Shown: positions 9,106-18,313, counted from the stretch's first letter. The stretch is 64,000 bases of DNA from Chitinophaga sp. Cy-1792 (GCF_011752935.1 NZ_VWWO01000002.1:248001-312000), one strand, 5' to 3'. Notes: generated by a model from the sequence alone, not told the origin. Numbers and translations are program-made.

Positions 9106-10833
9106 ATGAAAATGAAACTTACAGGAAATATCATACTGTTTACTGCACTGCTGCTGAGCAGTTGCACCAAACTGGATGAACATGTATACGACAAAGTAGA
9201 TGCATCGCAGTTCCTCACCCGCAGAGAGGATGTGATTACTGACTTTTTACGCCCATTCGAACATGCCTACTGGAGTATCCAGGGAAATGACATCTATGCC
9301 GTAGGAGAAAACAGTACAGATGAAATAGGCACCTTTAACAGGCAGGGCGACTGGCAGGATGGGAACTACTATCAGCGCATGCACTATCATACCTGGACAA
9401 CCCAGGATAATTTTACCAGCGGCGCCTGGACGGCCTTCTACCAGGGGATTGTGCTTTCCACCAATTCACTGGAAGATATGGAGAGTATAACGGACCCGGC
9501 TAAACTGAATGTTACCGTAACAGAAATGGCCGACTTCAAAGCAGAACTGAGAACACTGCGTGCCTGGTTTTACCTGCGTGCATTTGATTTCTACCGGAAC
9601 ATAGAAATCGTCACAGATGTAAAACATGCCACACAAGGGAATAAGCAGTCTACACCGCAGGAAACCTTTGATTACATTGAATCTGAGCTGAAGGCAGCGC
9701 TTCCTGATCTGCCCAAACGCGCTGATCTTGGCGATCAGGGCATAGGCCGGTGGACGCAGGCTGCCGCGGCTTCCCTGCTGGTGCGGCTGTACCTGAATGC
9801 TAAGGTCTATATAGGTACTGATAAGTTCACCGAATGTGCTCAGTTATGCCAGGATATCATTGATGGCAAATATGGTAGCTATGCATTGGATACCCGCTGG
9901 GATGCACCATTTGATTATACCAACAGTAAAACAACCTCCGAAGTGATCTATGGCTTTCCGTGTAGCCTTAACCGTACGCACTGGCAATATGATGGTGGTA
10001 TGTTTTTCTGGGCGATGACCTATGATGCCGCGCCATTGTATTGCGGGTTTACAGATTTCGGTCAGGCGAACCCCAAGTATGCGTTGCAGCCGGGCAGGGA
10101 TGTAGACAGCGTCGAGTATCCGTTCCAGTTAGGGAAGCCATTTGTAAAGTTCCAGCATTATCCGGACGACTATCGGCTTACCCTTTATAAAAACCTGGGT
10201 AACAGCAAGCGGGAGGGGATGTTCCTGTTTGGTTATCTTCCCTATCAGCATAACGTAAACGGCAGTATGAAACAGGATACCGTTCGGGGCAATAAGGGAG
10301 ATTATCCGTTGTTTATCCGTGATCAGGTGGGCTGGTTCCTGGATGCGAAGCCAGGAACGCGTATTGCAGACAAGGAATCCGATATGAACCATGCGGACCA
10401 CAACTCTGGTATTTTCTTCCTGAAATATCCGTTATATCCTACGGCAGATCCGAACCGGATCACTTCTGCCTATGGAGAGATCCGGCTGTCGGAGATATAC
10501 TATACGCTGGCAGAGTGTAAATATCGTGCAGGCGATAAGGTTAGTGCGGCAGGGTTGCTGAATGCCGTGCGGCAGCGTAACTATCCGGCAGGTTCCAGTA
10601 GTTTGTATAAGTCGGACGGCTCACAGCTTACCGACCAGGAGCTGCTGGATGAGTGGGGACGTGAGTTTCTGGGAGAGAATCGCAGGCGTACAGACCTGGT
10701 CCGCTGGGGATTATTCAGTACCGGGACCTGGTGGGATAAGAAGCCTGATGCCGATAATCATACGGAGATATTTCCGATTGGCCGGGATATTATGGGGGCC
10801 AACCCTCAATTTATACAGAATAAAGGTTATTAA
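9106..10833 (+). CDS. SusD/RagB-family nutrient-binding lipoprotein (pair 1)
   Basis: A 575-residue surface lipoprotein. The lipobox LLSSC puts the acylated cysteine at residue 20. The helical TPR-like fold of SusD proteins is indicated by the ELRTLRAWFYLRAFDFY segment around residues 145-160 and by the C-terminal RxxELxGENRRRTDLVRWG-type motif. It binds glycan at the cell surface over its SusC partner encoded 18 bp upstream. Family length is normal (450-600). An alternative start two codons later would not alter the signal peptide. A terminator-like hairpin follows about 70 bp after the stop. Confidence 0.93.
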   Translation: MKMKLTGNIILFTALLLSSCTKLDEHVYDKVDASQFLTRREDVITDFLRPFEHAYWSIQGNDIYAVGENSTDEIGTFNRQGDWQDGNYYQRMHYHTWTTQDNFTSGAWTAFYQGIVLSTNSLEDMESITDPAKLNVTVTEMADFKAELRTLRAWFYLRAFDFYRNIEIVTDVKHATQGNKQSTPQETFDYIESELKAALPDLPKRADLGDQGIGRWTQAAAASLLVRLYLNAKVYIGTDKFTECAQLCQDIIDGKYGSYALDTRWDAPFDYTNSKTTSEVIYGFPCSLNRTHWQYDGGMFFWAMTYDAAPLYCGFTDFGQANPKYALQPGRDVDSVEYPFQLGKPFVKFQHYPDDYRLTLYKNLGNSKREGMFLFGYLPYQHNVNGSMKQDTVRGNKGDYPLFIRDQVGWFLDAKPGTRIADKESDMNHADHNSGIFFLKYPLYPTADPNRITSAYGEIRLSEIYYTLAECKYRAGDKVSAAGLLNAVRQRNYPAGSSSLYKSDGSQLTDQELLDEWGREFLGENRRRTDLVRWGLFSTGTWWDKKPDADNHTEIFPIGRDIMGANPQFIQNKGY

Positions 10834-10900
10834 CGTGTTGGGATACACGATTTTGTAAATCATGAAACGTGGCACTGTCCGTGCCGTTGGTGATGCACGA

Positions 10901-10932
10901 AGACCTGCGCCTGGCGCGGGTCTTTCGTTTTT
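10901..10932 (+). terminator. Rho-independent terminator after SusC/SusD pair 1
   Basis: AGACCTGCGC and GCGCGGGTCT pair across a 4-nt loop with one mismatch, followed by a T-rich tract (TTTCGTTTTT). It separates the two susCD operons. Confidence 0.75.
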
Positions 10933-11055
10933 GACTATTGTTGAAAAACCGGTACATCTATATGAAAATAAATGTTTTATGGCAGGTTCTTCCGGGGAAA
11001 TGCCTGCCAGTTGTGCCAATCCGGCGAAGTGTTAAATAATGTTAATAAAAATTTA

Positions 11056-11071
11056 TTGCAAACGATTGCAA
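11056..11071. promoter_or_regulatory. LacI-family-type operator upstream of SusC pair 2
   Basis: TTGCAAACGATTGCAA is a near-perfect palindrome centred on CG. Its core fits the general LacI/CcpA-type pattern TGnAAnCGnTnnCA at every fixed position. It lies about 110 bp before the susC start. A TTG inside its right half (11066-11068) is followed after 19 bp by a TATTTTG near-match to the Bacteroidota -7 box, so bound repressor would cover the -33 element. No LacI-family gene lies in this window. Confidence 0.6.
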
Positions 11072-11178
11072 GAATGTAAAGTTTTACTATTTTGTTAACT
11101 GAAGAACCGAATTAGTGAGCGACCAAAATCTGATTTAGACCCGACCCGTATTTAATCCACAATTCCAAAATTAGCGTT

Positions 11179-14100
11179 ATGAAAAAGCCTTTTTCATGTC
11201 TTCTTTGTTTGATAGCTTGTCTGCTATTGTATCAATTTTCCTGGGGGCAAAGTAAGCCTGTAACAGTAGAGGGTAATGTACTCGATGGACAGAAGAATCC
11301 ATTGGTTGGGGTAACCATTGCCGTTAAGGGCAAAAGTATCGGCGCCCAGTCTGACCTGAAAGGTCATTACCGGCTGCAGATACCCGATGCCAGCAATGCC
11401 GTACTGGTATTTACTTTTGTTGGTTATGTCACACAGGAAGAGCCTGTTCATGGTCGTACAGCCATTAGCGTTATAATGGCGGAGGACCGCAAAAAATTGG
11501 ACGAAGTAGTAGTGGTAGGGTATGGCTCACAACGTAAGCAAGACGTGACGGGCGCCATCTCTTCTGTCAATTCAAAGACCATACAGGATGTGCCTGTAAC
11601 CAACGCGCAACAGGCCTTACAGGGCCGTGCACCAGGCGTGGAAGTTATTAACGTCAGCACCAAGCCCGGTGATGAACCGCAGGTACGTATCCGCGGTACC
11701 CGCTCGCTCAATGCAGGCAACGATCCGCTCTATGTAGTGGATGGGATCCCATACGCAGGTACGCTCAACGATATCGGCGTTGGAACAATACAATCGATGG
11801 ATATTCTGAAAGATGCCTCCGCGACAGCCATCTATGGCTCCAGAGGTGCTAACGGTGTTATCCTCGTAACCACACAAAAAGGAAAGATCGGTAAACCGGT
11901 GGTTGCCTATTCCGGCTCCTACGGCATCGTTCAGCAGCTGGGAGAAACAGATATGATGAATGCCACCCAGTTTGCCAACATGCGCCGTGAAGCTAACCGT
12001 ACCATCGGCAAATACGATGACAGCAATCCGGATGCATCTGACAAAAAAATCTTTAACTCAACAGAATATGCCAATATTCAGAAAGGCGTGAATGTAGACT
12101 GGCAGAAGCTCATGATCTCCCAGGGCTACCAGACAAACCATGGTATTAATGTGGCTGGTGGCTCTGAGAATACCAAATATAGCGTGGGGCTGGGCTATTT
12201 TAAAGATCAGGGTGTGTTGAAATTGCAGAGCTTTGAACGCTACAATTTCAATGTGGCTATCGATCAGCGTATAGGCAACCGCGTTAGAGTAGGCGCCTCC
12301 CTGCTGGGTGGCTACACGCAGCGCAACGGTGAAACCTATAACGGTATCGACAATGCCCTGAAAATGCTGCCTATCGCCGCGCCATACGATGATAAGGGTA
12401 ACCTGATTATCTATCCTACCGGTGATAACCAGCAACCCAATCCATTGCTCGACTATGTGCCTGGTAACCGTGTGGAAGTCAACAAACGTTTGCGTGTTTT
12501 CACCAGTTTATATGGAGAAGTAGATATTATAGATGGACTGAAATACCGCCTCAACGTGGGCCCGGATATTCAATCCTATAACTATGGCCTCTTTCAGGGG
12601 AAAAATAATACCAATCTCCTGATTGGCGGGGGAGATGCTACTGCCACTAAAAACAGTGCATCCGTACTGGCATATACGATCGAAAACGTCCTTACGTATA
12701 ATAAGCTGATTAAGAAGCATAGTATCGGGGTAACAGGCCTGTATAGTGTACAGCGCCAGACCACCGACCAGTCGGGTACCAACGTAAGGGGGATTCCTGT
12801 TGAATGGCAGCAGTATTATAACCTCGGACAGGCACTGAATGTAACGGGTGTAAGCAGTGGACTCAGTCAATGGACGATCCTCTCTTATATGGGACGTATC
12901 AATTATGGCTACGACGAACGTTACCTGCTGACGCTGACCATGCGTACGGATGGTTCTTCCCGTTTTGCTCCCGGCAAAAAATGGGGTTATTTTCCTTCTG
13001 TGGCCGTAGCCTGGAACATGATGAACGAAAATTTCCTGAAGCACCAGCAATTCGTTGATAACCTGAAACTGCGCGCCAGCTTTGGCCGCATAGGAAATAC
13101 CGGTATCAGTCCATATGCTACGCAAGGTTCACTCACAAGAATTCCTTACTCATTTGGCAACAAAGGCTTCCTCGGCTATGTACCTTCTGCGCTGCGTAAC
13201 CCTGACCTCACCTGGGAAACAACTACGTCTACGGACATTGGCGTCGATTTCGGATTTTGGAGAGGTCGTATCAACGGTTCCATTGAATGGTACAATCAGC
13301 GTACCACCGACCTGCTGATGCCGTTGTCATTGCCTTACAGCAATGGCTTCGATCAGGTATTGATGAACCTCGGTACCAGCCGCAACAGAGGCCTGGAAAT
13401 TGGTATCTCCGCCAGGTTGATCGACAACCCCCGTGGGTTCTCCTGGACCATGGACGTGAACTATTCCCGTAACCGGTCCATGATCCTGTCTGTGGGTGAT
13501 GGCAGAACGGCCGATGTCGGTAATGCATGGTTTGTAGGACAGCCTACCTATGTGTACTACGACTTCAAAAAGATTGGTGTCTGGCAGGATAAAGACGCCC
13601 AGGCAGCGGCCAAATATGGTGTGAAACCAGGGGAGATCAGGCTGGAAGATGTTAACAAAGATTCCGTGATCGATGCGAAAAATGACCGCCAGATCCTGGG
13701 TTCTCCGCAGGCTAAATGGCAGGCAGGTACTACACAGCGTTTTTCCTATAAAGGATTTGAATTATCTATCGTAGCGTTTATGCGTTGGGGTAGTATGATC
13801 AAGAGTGATTTTTACGCCAACTATAACACTTTATTCGGACGTTATAATAACCTCAACGTAAACTATAATACACCAGCGAATCCTTCCAACGACTTCCCAC
13901 GGCCAAACGCCAACCAGGAAAGGCCCAGCAACTACCAGTCGCTCAGCTATTTCGATGGTTCCTTCTTTAAAATCCGCGATATCACACTGGCATATGCGAT
14001 GCCTGCCAAAGTGATCAGCAACTGGGGCGTGCGCGATCTGCGCTTCACCGTAGGCGTAAAGCAACCGTTGATTATTGCGCCTTATCGCCAGAAATGGAAA

Positions 14101-14187
14101 GGAATAGATCCTGAAAGTGTGAACACGATCGGTATCGATGCACCCGCCACCTGGATGCTGCAATTCGGTATTAACGCGAAGTTTTAA
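11179..14187 (+). CDS. SusC/RagA-family TonB-dependent outer-membrane transporter (pair 2)
   Basis: A 1002-residue SusC homologue. The signal peptide ends near SWGQ (residue ~24), followed by the carboxypeptidase-regulatory-like domain, a TonB-box-like DEVVVVGYG, the plug with PLYVVDGIPY and AIYGSRGANGVILVTT, and a barrel ending in a C-terminal phenylalanine. It is clearly a different subtype from pair 1, so the two pairs likely import different ligands. A LacI-type operator upstream and a SusD gene 19 bp downstream mark a separate operon. The GH36 and six-hairpin glycosidases beyond the small-gene insertion may be its functional partners. Confidence 0.95.
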   Translation: MKKPFSCLLCLIACLLLYQFSWGQSKPVTVEGNVLDGQKNPLVGVTIAVKGKSIGAQSDLKGHYRLQIPDASNAVLVFTFVGYVTQEEPVHGRTAISVIMAEDRKKLDEVVVVGYGSQRKQDVTGAISSVNSKTIQDVPVTNAQQALQGRAPGVEVINVSTKPGDEPQVRIRGTRSLNAGNDPLYVVDGIPYAGTLNDIGVGTIQSMDILKDASATAIYGSRGANGVILVTTQKGKIGKPVVAYSGSYGIVQQLGETDMMNATQFANMRREANRTIGKYDDSNPDASDKKIFNSTEYANIQKGVNVDWQKLMISQGYQTNHGINVAGGSENTKYSVGLGYFKDQGVLKLQSFERYNFNVAIDQRIGNRVRVGASLLGGYTQRNGETYNGIDNALKMLPIAAPYDDKGNLIIYPTGDNQQPNPLLDYVPGNRVEVNKRLRVFTSLYGEVDIIDGLKYRLNVGPDIQSYNYGLFQGKNNTNLLIGGGDATATKNSASVLAYTIENVLTYNKLIKKHSIGVTGLYSVQRQTTDQSGTNVRGIPVEWQQYYNLGQALNVTGVSSGLSQWTILSYMGRINYGYDERYLLTLTMRTDGSSRFAPGKKWGYFPSVAVAWNMMNENFLKHQQFVDNLKLRASFGRIGNTGISPYATQGSLTRIPYSFGNKGFLGYVPSALRNPDLTWETTTSTDIGVDFGFWRGRINGSIEWYNQRTTDLLMPLSLPYSNGFDQVLMNLGTSRNRGLEIGISARLIDNPRGFSWTMDVNYSRNRSMILSVGDGRTADVGNAWFVGQPTYVYYDFKKIGVWQDKDAQAAAKYGVKPGEIRLEDVNKDSVIDAKNDRQILGSPQAKWQAGTTQRFSYKGFELSIVAFMRWGSMIKSDFYANYNTLFGRYNNLNVNYNTPANPSNDFPRPNANQERPSNYQSLSYFDGSFFKIRDITLAYAMPAKVISNWGVRDLRFTVGVKQPLIIAPYRQKWKGIDPESVNTIGIDAPATWMLQFGINAKF

Positions 14188-14206
14188 TCTCTAAAAGAAA
14201 AACGTT

Positions 14207-15820
14207 ATGAAATATATAATTCCCGCTATGTTGCTGCTGTCGCTGGCTACAGCCTCCTGTAATAAAATGCTGGATGAGAAGGTTGTTACCAACGTAACAG
14301 ATGATTTCTACAATACCAAAGCTGGTTTTCAGACGGCAGTGAATGGCTCCTACGTGTCCATGCGTAACTTCTATAGCACAGAACGTGGTATAACCCTGAC
14401 AGAAACCGGCACCGATATCATGACCAACGGCTCTGATGGCAACTATAAATTTACCAGTCAGTATACTTCACAGCTGGATTCGCGCTACGACCATGTACGC
14501 GAGGTATGGAATAGTTTTTATCAGACACTCAACACCTGTAATGTGGCCATCGATCGGGCAGATAAGGTAAAAGACCTGGATTCTGCTTCTAAAAAGGTAG
14601 GTGTGGCAGAAGCGAAGTTTTGCCGTGCCCATTATCATTTTATTTTAATGGAGATGTTTGGAGCGGTTCCATTAAGTTTAAAAGAAAATGCGGTGATACT
14701 GCGGGAGGCGCATCGCGACTCCGTTTCAGCTGTTTACAATGCGGTGATCAACGATTTGCTGGCAGCAGAAAAAGATTTGCCGGCATCGCAGACCGACTGG
14801 GGCCGGGCCACCAAGCCTGCTGTAGAACACCTGCTGGCACGCGTATATCTCACCAGGGCATCATCGCCGCAGGCGCAGGCGACAGACTATGCCAATGCTG
14901 CTAAATATGCAGATATGGTCATCAAAAATTATGGGTTCAAACTGCTGGATGATCCCGGAATGGTATGGGCACAGGGAAAAGAAAATAACAGTGAAACCAT
15001 CTGGGCAGCGCAGTATACTACTGATCCGCTGTACGGCTATCCTGATAACAATGCCTGCCGCTTTTTCCTGATGCAGTACGATGTGCTGCCAGGTATGAAG
15101 CGCGACCTGCCGAATGGTACGCCATGGAAGCGTTTCAGGCCAACCAGCTTCCTGCTGGATACGCTCTATCAGGACCGTGTACACGATGTGCGTTATGAAA
15201 AATGGTTTACTACCGTTTGGTATACGAACTCCGCTACGGCTACACTGAATCTGGGAGATACAGCTATTTATCTTCCCGGCTATAATGTGACAGACGCTGT
15301 TATCGCCACTAAAAAGTATCTGATGGTGCCACCAAGATTGTATACAGAAAAACTGTATCCATCACTGAATAAATTTGCTGATGCACTAAGGCCAGATAAT
15401 CAGGCTTCCGGCGTAAGACCGTTTATATCTTTCCGTCTGGCAGAAACTTACCTGATAGAAGCAGAAGCGGCATTGATGCAGGGCGATGCAACCACCGCTG
15501 CAAACCTGGTGAATGTGGTGAGAGCGCGTGCAGCGCGTATCGGGGCCACAGATGCGGAAACACAGGCAAATCGTACAGCCATGCAGGTTACCCCTGGTAT
15601 GATGACCATCGATTATCTGCTGGATGAAAGAGGAAGAGAGCTGGCTGGTGAACAACTACGTTGGTTCGATCTCGTTAGAACGCATAAACTGCTGGAGCGC
15701 GTAAAGCTGCATAATAATGAAGCCCGCGCGAATATTAAACCTACGCATGTATTACGTCCGATCCCACAAGATCAGATTGATAGAACAGTGAATGAGTTTC
15801 TACAGAATCCCGGATATTAA
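14207..15820 (+). CDS. SusD/RagB-family nutrient-binding lipoprotein (pair 2)
   Basis: A 537-residue surface glycan-binding lipoprotein with lipobox TASC (Cys18). It shows the SusD pattern of an N-terminal helical repeat, an EAKFCRAHYHFILMEMFG segment (~residues 130-147) and a C-terminal LDERGRELAGEQLRWFDLVR motif. It pairs with the SusC protein encoded 19 bp upstream. The last codons and stop lie inside a 30-bp sequence (15807-15836) repeated exactly at 17378-17407, beyond a run of small foreign-looking genes. The gene itself is complete, with a strong terminator right after it. Confidence 0.94.
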   Translation: MKYIIPAMLLLSLATASCNKMLDEKVVTNVTDDFYNTKAGFQTAVNGSYVSMRNFYSTERGITLTETGTDIMTNGSDGNYKFTSQYTSQLDSRYDHVREVWNSFYQTLNTCNVAIDRADKVKDLDSASKKVGVAEAKFCRAHYHFILMEMFGAVPLSLKENAVILREAHRDSVSAVYNAVINDLLAAEKDLPASQTDWGRATKPAVEHLLARVYLTRASSPQAQATDYANAAKYADMVIKNYGFKLLDDPGMVWAQGKENNSETIWAAQYTTDPLYGYPDNNACRFFLMQYDVLPGMKRDLPNGTPWKRFRPTSFLLDTLYQDRVHDVRYEKWFTTVWYTNSATATLNLGDTAIYLPGYNVTDAVIATKKYLMVPPRLYTEKLYPSLNKFADALRPDNQASGVRPFISFRLAETYLIEAEAALMQGDATTAANLVNVVRARAARIGATDAETQANRTAMQVTPGMMTIDYLLDERGRELAGEQLRWFDLVRTHKLLERVKLHNNEARANIKPTHVLRPIPQDQIDRTVNEFLQNPGY

Positions 15821-15836
15821 GTAGTATTTCGTGGAA
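15807..15836 (+). repeat. 30-bp direct repeat, copy 1 (3' end of susD pair 2)
   Basis: Exact copy of 17378-17407. It includes the last four codons and stop of susD. Partial similarity continues for about 15 bp beyond it on the right. Confidence 0.9.
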
Positions 15837-15852
15837 GGAATAATGTACAAAG

Positions 15853-15884
15853 AACCTGCGCTGGTCGCAGGTTTTTTGTTTTTT
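15853..15884 (+). terminator. Rho-independent terminator after SusC/SusD pair 2
   Basis: Perfect 8-bp stem AACCTGCG/CGCAGGTT with a 5-nt loop, followed by TTTTGTTTTTT. Confidence 0.85.
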
Positions 15885-15951
15885 AATAATTATATCGTAT
15901 GTTGAAAAAATAATATAATATTTACTGTAAGCAACTCAATAGTCTACGAAA

Positions 15952-16413
15952 ATGGAGTTTTTAATGGAATACTTAACGCAGGATACAGCTGTAATGCGGC
16001 GTTTACGGGGTGGTATTTTATTTGATATCAAAATAGAGGATTCAACTATATACGCTTCAAAAAATGAAATACCGGAATTCTCTGTTTTGGCTGACCGTTT
16101 TAATTACGACCAATGTGCAATAAAATTTCATGATAGTGGTGTCGGTTATTATTTGGATGGGTACAAAAATGGATTTTGGCGATCAAGATATAGCACATCC
16201 TTTAATGATAAACTATATGAATTGGGACGGCTCAAATCGCAGCGTCGCATATTAATGATTGATGACAGAAAGGTCGGAGAGATAGCACAGGTTGAGTTAC
16301 CATGGATTATTCAAATATCAGATGAAATTGCTTCTTCCGGTTTGGAATTGAAAATTATAGGAGGATTATTATGCTATTACTACTGGAAAAAATATTTTGC
16401 CATCCGGGATTGA
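15952..16413 (+). CDS. Hypothetical protein, first gene of orphan cassette
   Basis: 153 residues, no signal peptide, probably cytosolic, with short strands and helices and no motif I recognise. A second ATG at codon 5 is an equally possible start. The gene is AT-rich relative to the susD gene before it and begins the small-gene block 15952-18631. Size, composition and company (an Imm8-like gene follows) suggest an orphan immunity protein of a polymorphic-toxin system, but nothing in the sequence proves it. Confidence 0.6.
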   Translation: MEFLMEYLTQDTAVMRRLRGGILFDIKIEDSTIYASKNEIPEFSVLADRFNYDQCAIKFHDSGVGYYLDGYKNGFWRSRYSTSFNDKLYELGRLKSQRRILMIDDRKVGEIAQVELPWIIQISDEIASSGLELKIIGGLLCYYYWKKYFAIRD

Positions 16414-16507
16414 TTTATGAGAAGATGTTAAAGGCGCTTTCGGGTAAGGGTTTGTAGGTAGTTTACTTATTTTTAAATAACATTTAAATACCTGTGTTTA
16501 AATTAAT

Positions 16508-16912
16508 ATGAATAAGATATTTGTCCAGGATTATGATATTCAAAATTATCTTGATTGTGGTATAAAAGATTTTTGCCTGGTGGTGATTTATTATGCGCAT
16601 GATAAAAATAATGAAATGGAAAGTTCAGAATATTTTTCCATTCATGCCGGCACTCCTGATGGAATTGCTGGATTTTTATCTTATGCCATGGCTAATAAAT
16701 TCATGAAAAGTATAGATATCAGTTCTTCATTTATAGTGCTCGAACAGTATGATGACGGTAGGATAATAGATTTCGTCAAAAATGAAATAGAATCATTTTC
16801 AGGTGAGACAGTTGAAGAATTACTATTAAGAATTCTGCAAAAATTTAATTGGGAGTATTCCAATGATATGGAAGTAATGAATTCATTATTTAAAAATCTG
16901 TCTGCCAAATAA
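16508..16912 (+). CDS. Imm8-like immunity protein
   Basis: 134 residues, cytosolic. The pattern resembles the Imm8 family of immunity proteins: a central YFSIHAGTPDGIAGF-type segment (~residues 43-57), then an acidic linker and a C-terminal GETVEELLLRILQKFNWEY helix that matches the family's closing GE...KxxWE motif. Such proteins neutralise a cognate secreted toxin in sister cells. No toxin gene is visible nearby, so this would be an orphan immunity gene. The next gene starts 7 bp downstream, implying co-transcription. The gene is AT-rich. The family match is by eye. Confidence 0.55.
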   Translation: MNKIFVQDYDIQNYLDCGIKDFCLVVIYYAHDKNNEMESSEYFSIHAGTPDGIAGFLSYAMANKFMKSIDISSSFIVLEQYDDGRIIDFVKNEIESFSGETVEELLLRILQKFNWEYSNDMEVMNSLFKNLSAK

Positions 16913-16919
16913 GCATACT

Positions 16920-17363
16920 ATGATTTTTCCTCAGACATTTGATGATGCCTACATTTGGAATGATGACCAGGGATGTTTACAGATTATTTTGGTAAATAGT
17001 TTGGAGAATAGCTATCTATGGTTTGATGGGATGGATTTTTTTAGTTTACCTGGCGGTAATCCGATTCCGGCTGCATTTGAGCGATGGGATTATATTTCGG
17101 AGACCCCAAACCGATGCATAACAATTGAGTCCATAAAATCTGATGGATTGTTTATATTCTATTTTAAAACAACCGACGGAGATGTTGGGCAGATATATTT
17201 TATGTTGGATGGGTCTGGCTATCAGCGCCTGATGATCTATAATAAAACAGAAACCGGTAAGGAATCAGCATCATTGGATATGAATATTTATGAAGCTGTT
17301 AACAATAGGTATGCAGAAATAAGTGATGTTGAAGTGGAAGCACGTGATTCATTTGAGATATAA
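16920..17363 (+). CDS. Hypothetical protein, possible orphan immunity protein
   Basis: 147 residues, acidic, predicted beta-rich with several aromatic residues (SYLWFDGMDFFSLPGG near residues 31-46). There is no signal peptide and no family I can name. It starts 7 bp after the Imm8-like gene, so the two are probably one transcript. Immediately after its stop comes the second copy of the susD 3'-end repeat (17378-17407), which marks the right border of this sub-block. Confidence 0.55.
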   Translation: MIFPQTFDDAYIWNDDQGCLQIILVNSLENSYLWFDGMDFFSLPGGNPIPAAFERWDYISETPNRCITIESIKSDGLFIFYFKTTDGDVGQIYFMLDGSGYQRLMIYNKTETGKESASLDMNIYEAVNNRYAEISDVEVEARDSFEI

Positions 17364-17377
17364 TTTCCATTTACAAC

Positions 17378-17407
17378 ATCCCGGATATTAAGTAGTATTT
17401 CGTGGAA
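17378..17407 (+). repeat. 30-bp direct repeat, copy 2 (ectopic susD 3' end)
   Basis: Exact duplicate of 15807-15836, including the last codons and stop of susD although no susD gene precedes it here. The two copies bracket the genes 15952-17363. Confidence 0.9.
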
Positions 17408-17479
17408 TTAATAAGTACAAAAAGAAGCAGATATTATGCAATATTAAGGTGACTCTTTATGATAAAAAGATAAGGCGAT

Positions 17480-18001
17480 ATGGAATTCAATTTTTTAGAA
17501 CATTTAGCATTTCATATTGTAAGAAATGGTCAGTATTCGGACTTACCGGATATTGCTGTAATAGGACTAAGGGAAGGTTATGATACACCTGCCTTAGTGA
17601 TTTTAGCGGGTCTTGATAAAAATGAAAGCTCTTTTGTAATGAATGATTATTTTGAAAAGGCTATTCAGGAATTAGAGCTGGCGGAGGTTTTGTCTGGGAA
17701 AAAGCGGGCAGCATTGCTGTTAGTAAGAGGTTTGAGAAACAGAATATTAAAAAGAGAAATAGATGTTTGTGACGGGTGCTATTTTATCTTTCACAAAATT
17801 TTATCTTTTACAGATATACGTATTTTAGATCAAAAGTTTACTTATGATGGAATAGGTCTGGCAGAAGTATATGGAATTTATGATACCATCGGTGAGTTAA
17901 AAAATAGTTCCATGAACTGGAGTGAAAATAAAACGAATGAACAATTAATGGAAGAGGAAGAAGAAAGGTTGATGGCTGCGCTCAGCGGCTGGAATGGTTG
18001 A
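17480..18001 (+). CDS. Hypothetical acidic protein, possible orphan immunity protein
   Basis: 173 residues, cytosolic, mostly helical, with an acidic C-terminal tail containing an EEEEE run. An aliphatic GLREGYDTPALVILAGL segment (~28-44) is the most distinctive part. I do not recognise a family. It lies alone between the ectopic susD repeat (17378-17407) and a hairpin plus ectopic lipoprotein-gene end (18054-18132), so it occupies its own module in the orphan-gene block. Composition is AT-rich. Confidence 0.6.
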   Translation: MEFNFLEHLAFHIVRNGQYSDLPDIAVIGLREGYDTPALVILAGLDKNESSFVMNDYFEKAIQELELAEVLSGKKRAALLLVRGLRNRILKREIDVCDGCYFIFHKILSFTDIRILDQKFTYDGIGLAEVYGIYDTIGELKNSSMNWSENKTNEQLMEEEEERLMAALSGWNG

Positions 18002-18053
18002 TTGTTTCCGTCATTAAAGTAGTTTCAACAGAAGTTTATCCATAAACAAAACT

Positions 18054-18092
18054 AATAGCCGTCAATCAACCCGGTTGACGGCTATTTTATTT
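18054..18092 (+). terminator. Bidirectional terminator, copy 1
   Basis: Perfect 12-bp stem AATAGCCGTCAA/TTGACGGCTATT with a 9-nt loop, followed by TTATTTT. It is part of the 79-bp repeat shared with 18661-18739. Confidence 0.85.
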
Positions 18093-18132
18093 TCACTGAT
18101 TATTTGGTGTTCATACTGGAGATCAACGATAC
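18054..18132. repeat. 79-bp imperfect repeat, copy 1
   Basis: Matches 18661-18739 without gaps and with four mismatches. It carries the terminator and, on the minus strand, the last codons and stop of the lipoprotein gene that ends at 18707, although no such gene is attached to this copy. Confidence 0.9.
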
Positions 18133-18313
18133 AGTACCAAGGTTGCATTAGATGCTGCAGGGCAGCTTGTTGCAAGCGGATTTAAGCCTTCGGAGCTGGA
18201 TTTATTTGATATGAGTAAGAGTAGTGAGTTTTTATATTCTACAATCTTGACCGCTCCTTATAGTTTTGGTGGGAAGATAATTTCATCAAAAATTAAAAGA
18301 AAATCGCTGACTA
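18100..18313 (+). pseudogene. Start-less coding remnant after the 79-bp repeat
   Basis: After a stop at 18097 the frame is open and reads protein-like sequence with no proper start: first residues encoded by the repeat (VHTGDQRYSTK), then a KVALDAAGQLVASGF stretch, ELDLFDMSKSSEFLYST and a basic tail. It overlaps the next gene in a different frame. This looks like the C-terminal end of a larger protein cut off by the recombination that created the repeat. I cannot name the parent family. An internal ATG at 18211 could give a 69-residue product, which I doubt. Confidence 0.45.

Larger units (their letters stand above)
10834..11178. promoter_or_regulatory. Intergenic region between the two susCD operons
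   Basis: 345 bp without a gene. It holds the terminator of operon 1 (10901-10932) and, further right, the LacI-type operator and promoter area of operon 2 (11056-11100). Confidence 0.6.

Noticed and set aside
12508..13125. 205-codon frame antisense to SusC pair 2
   Set aside because: Shadow of a clear SusC gene; composition follows the codon pattern of the opposite strand.
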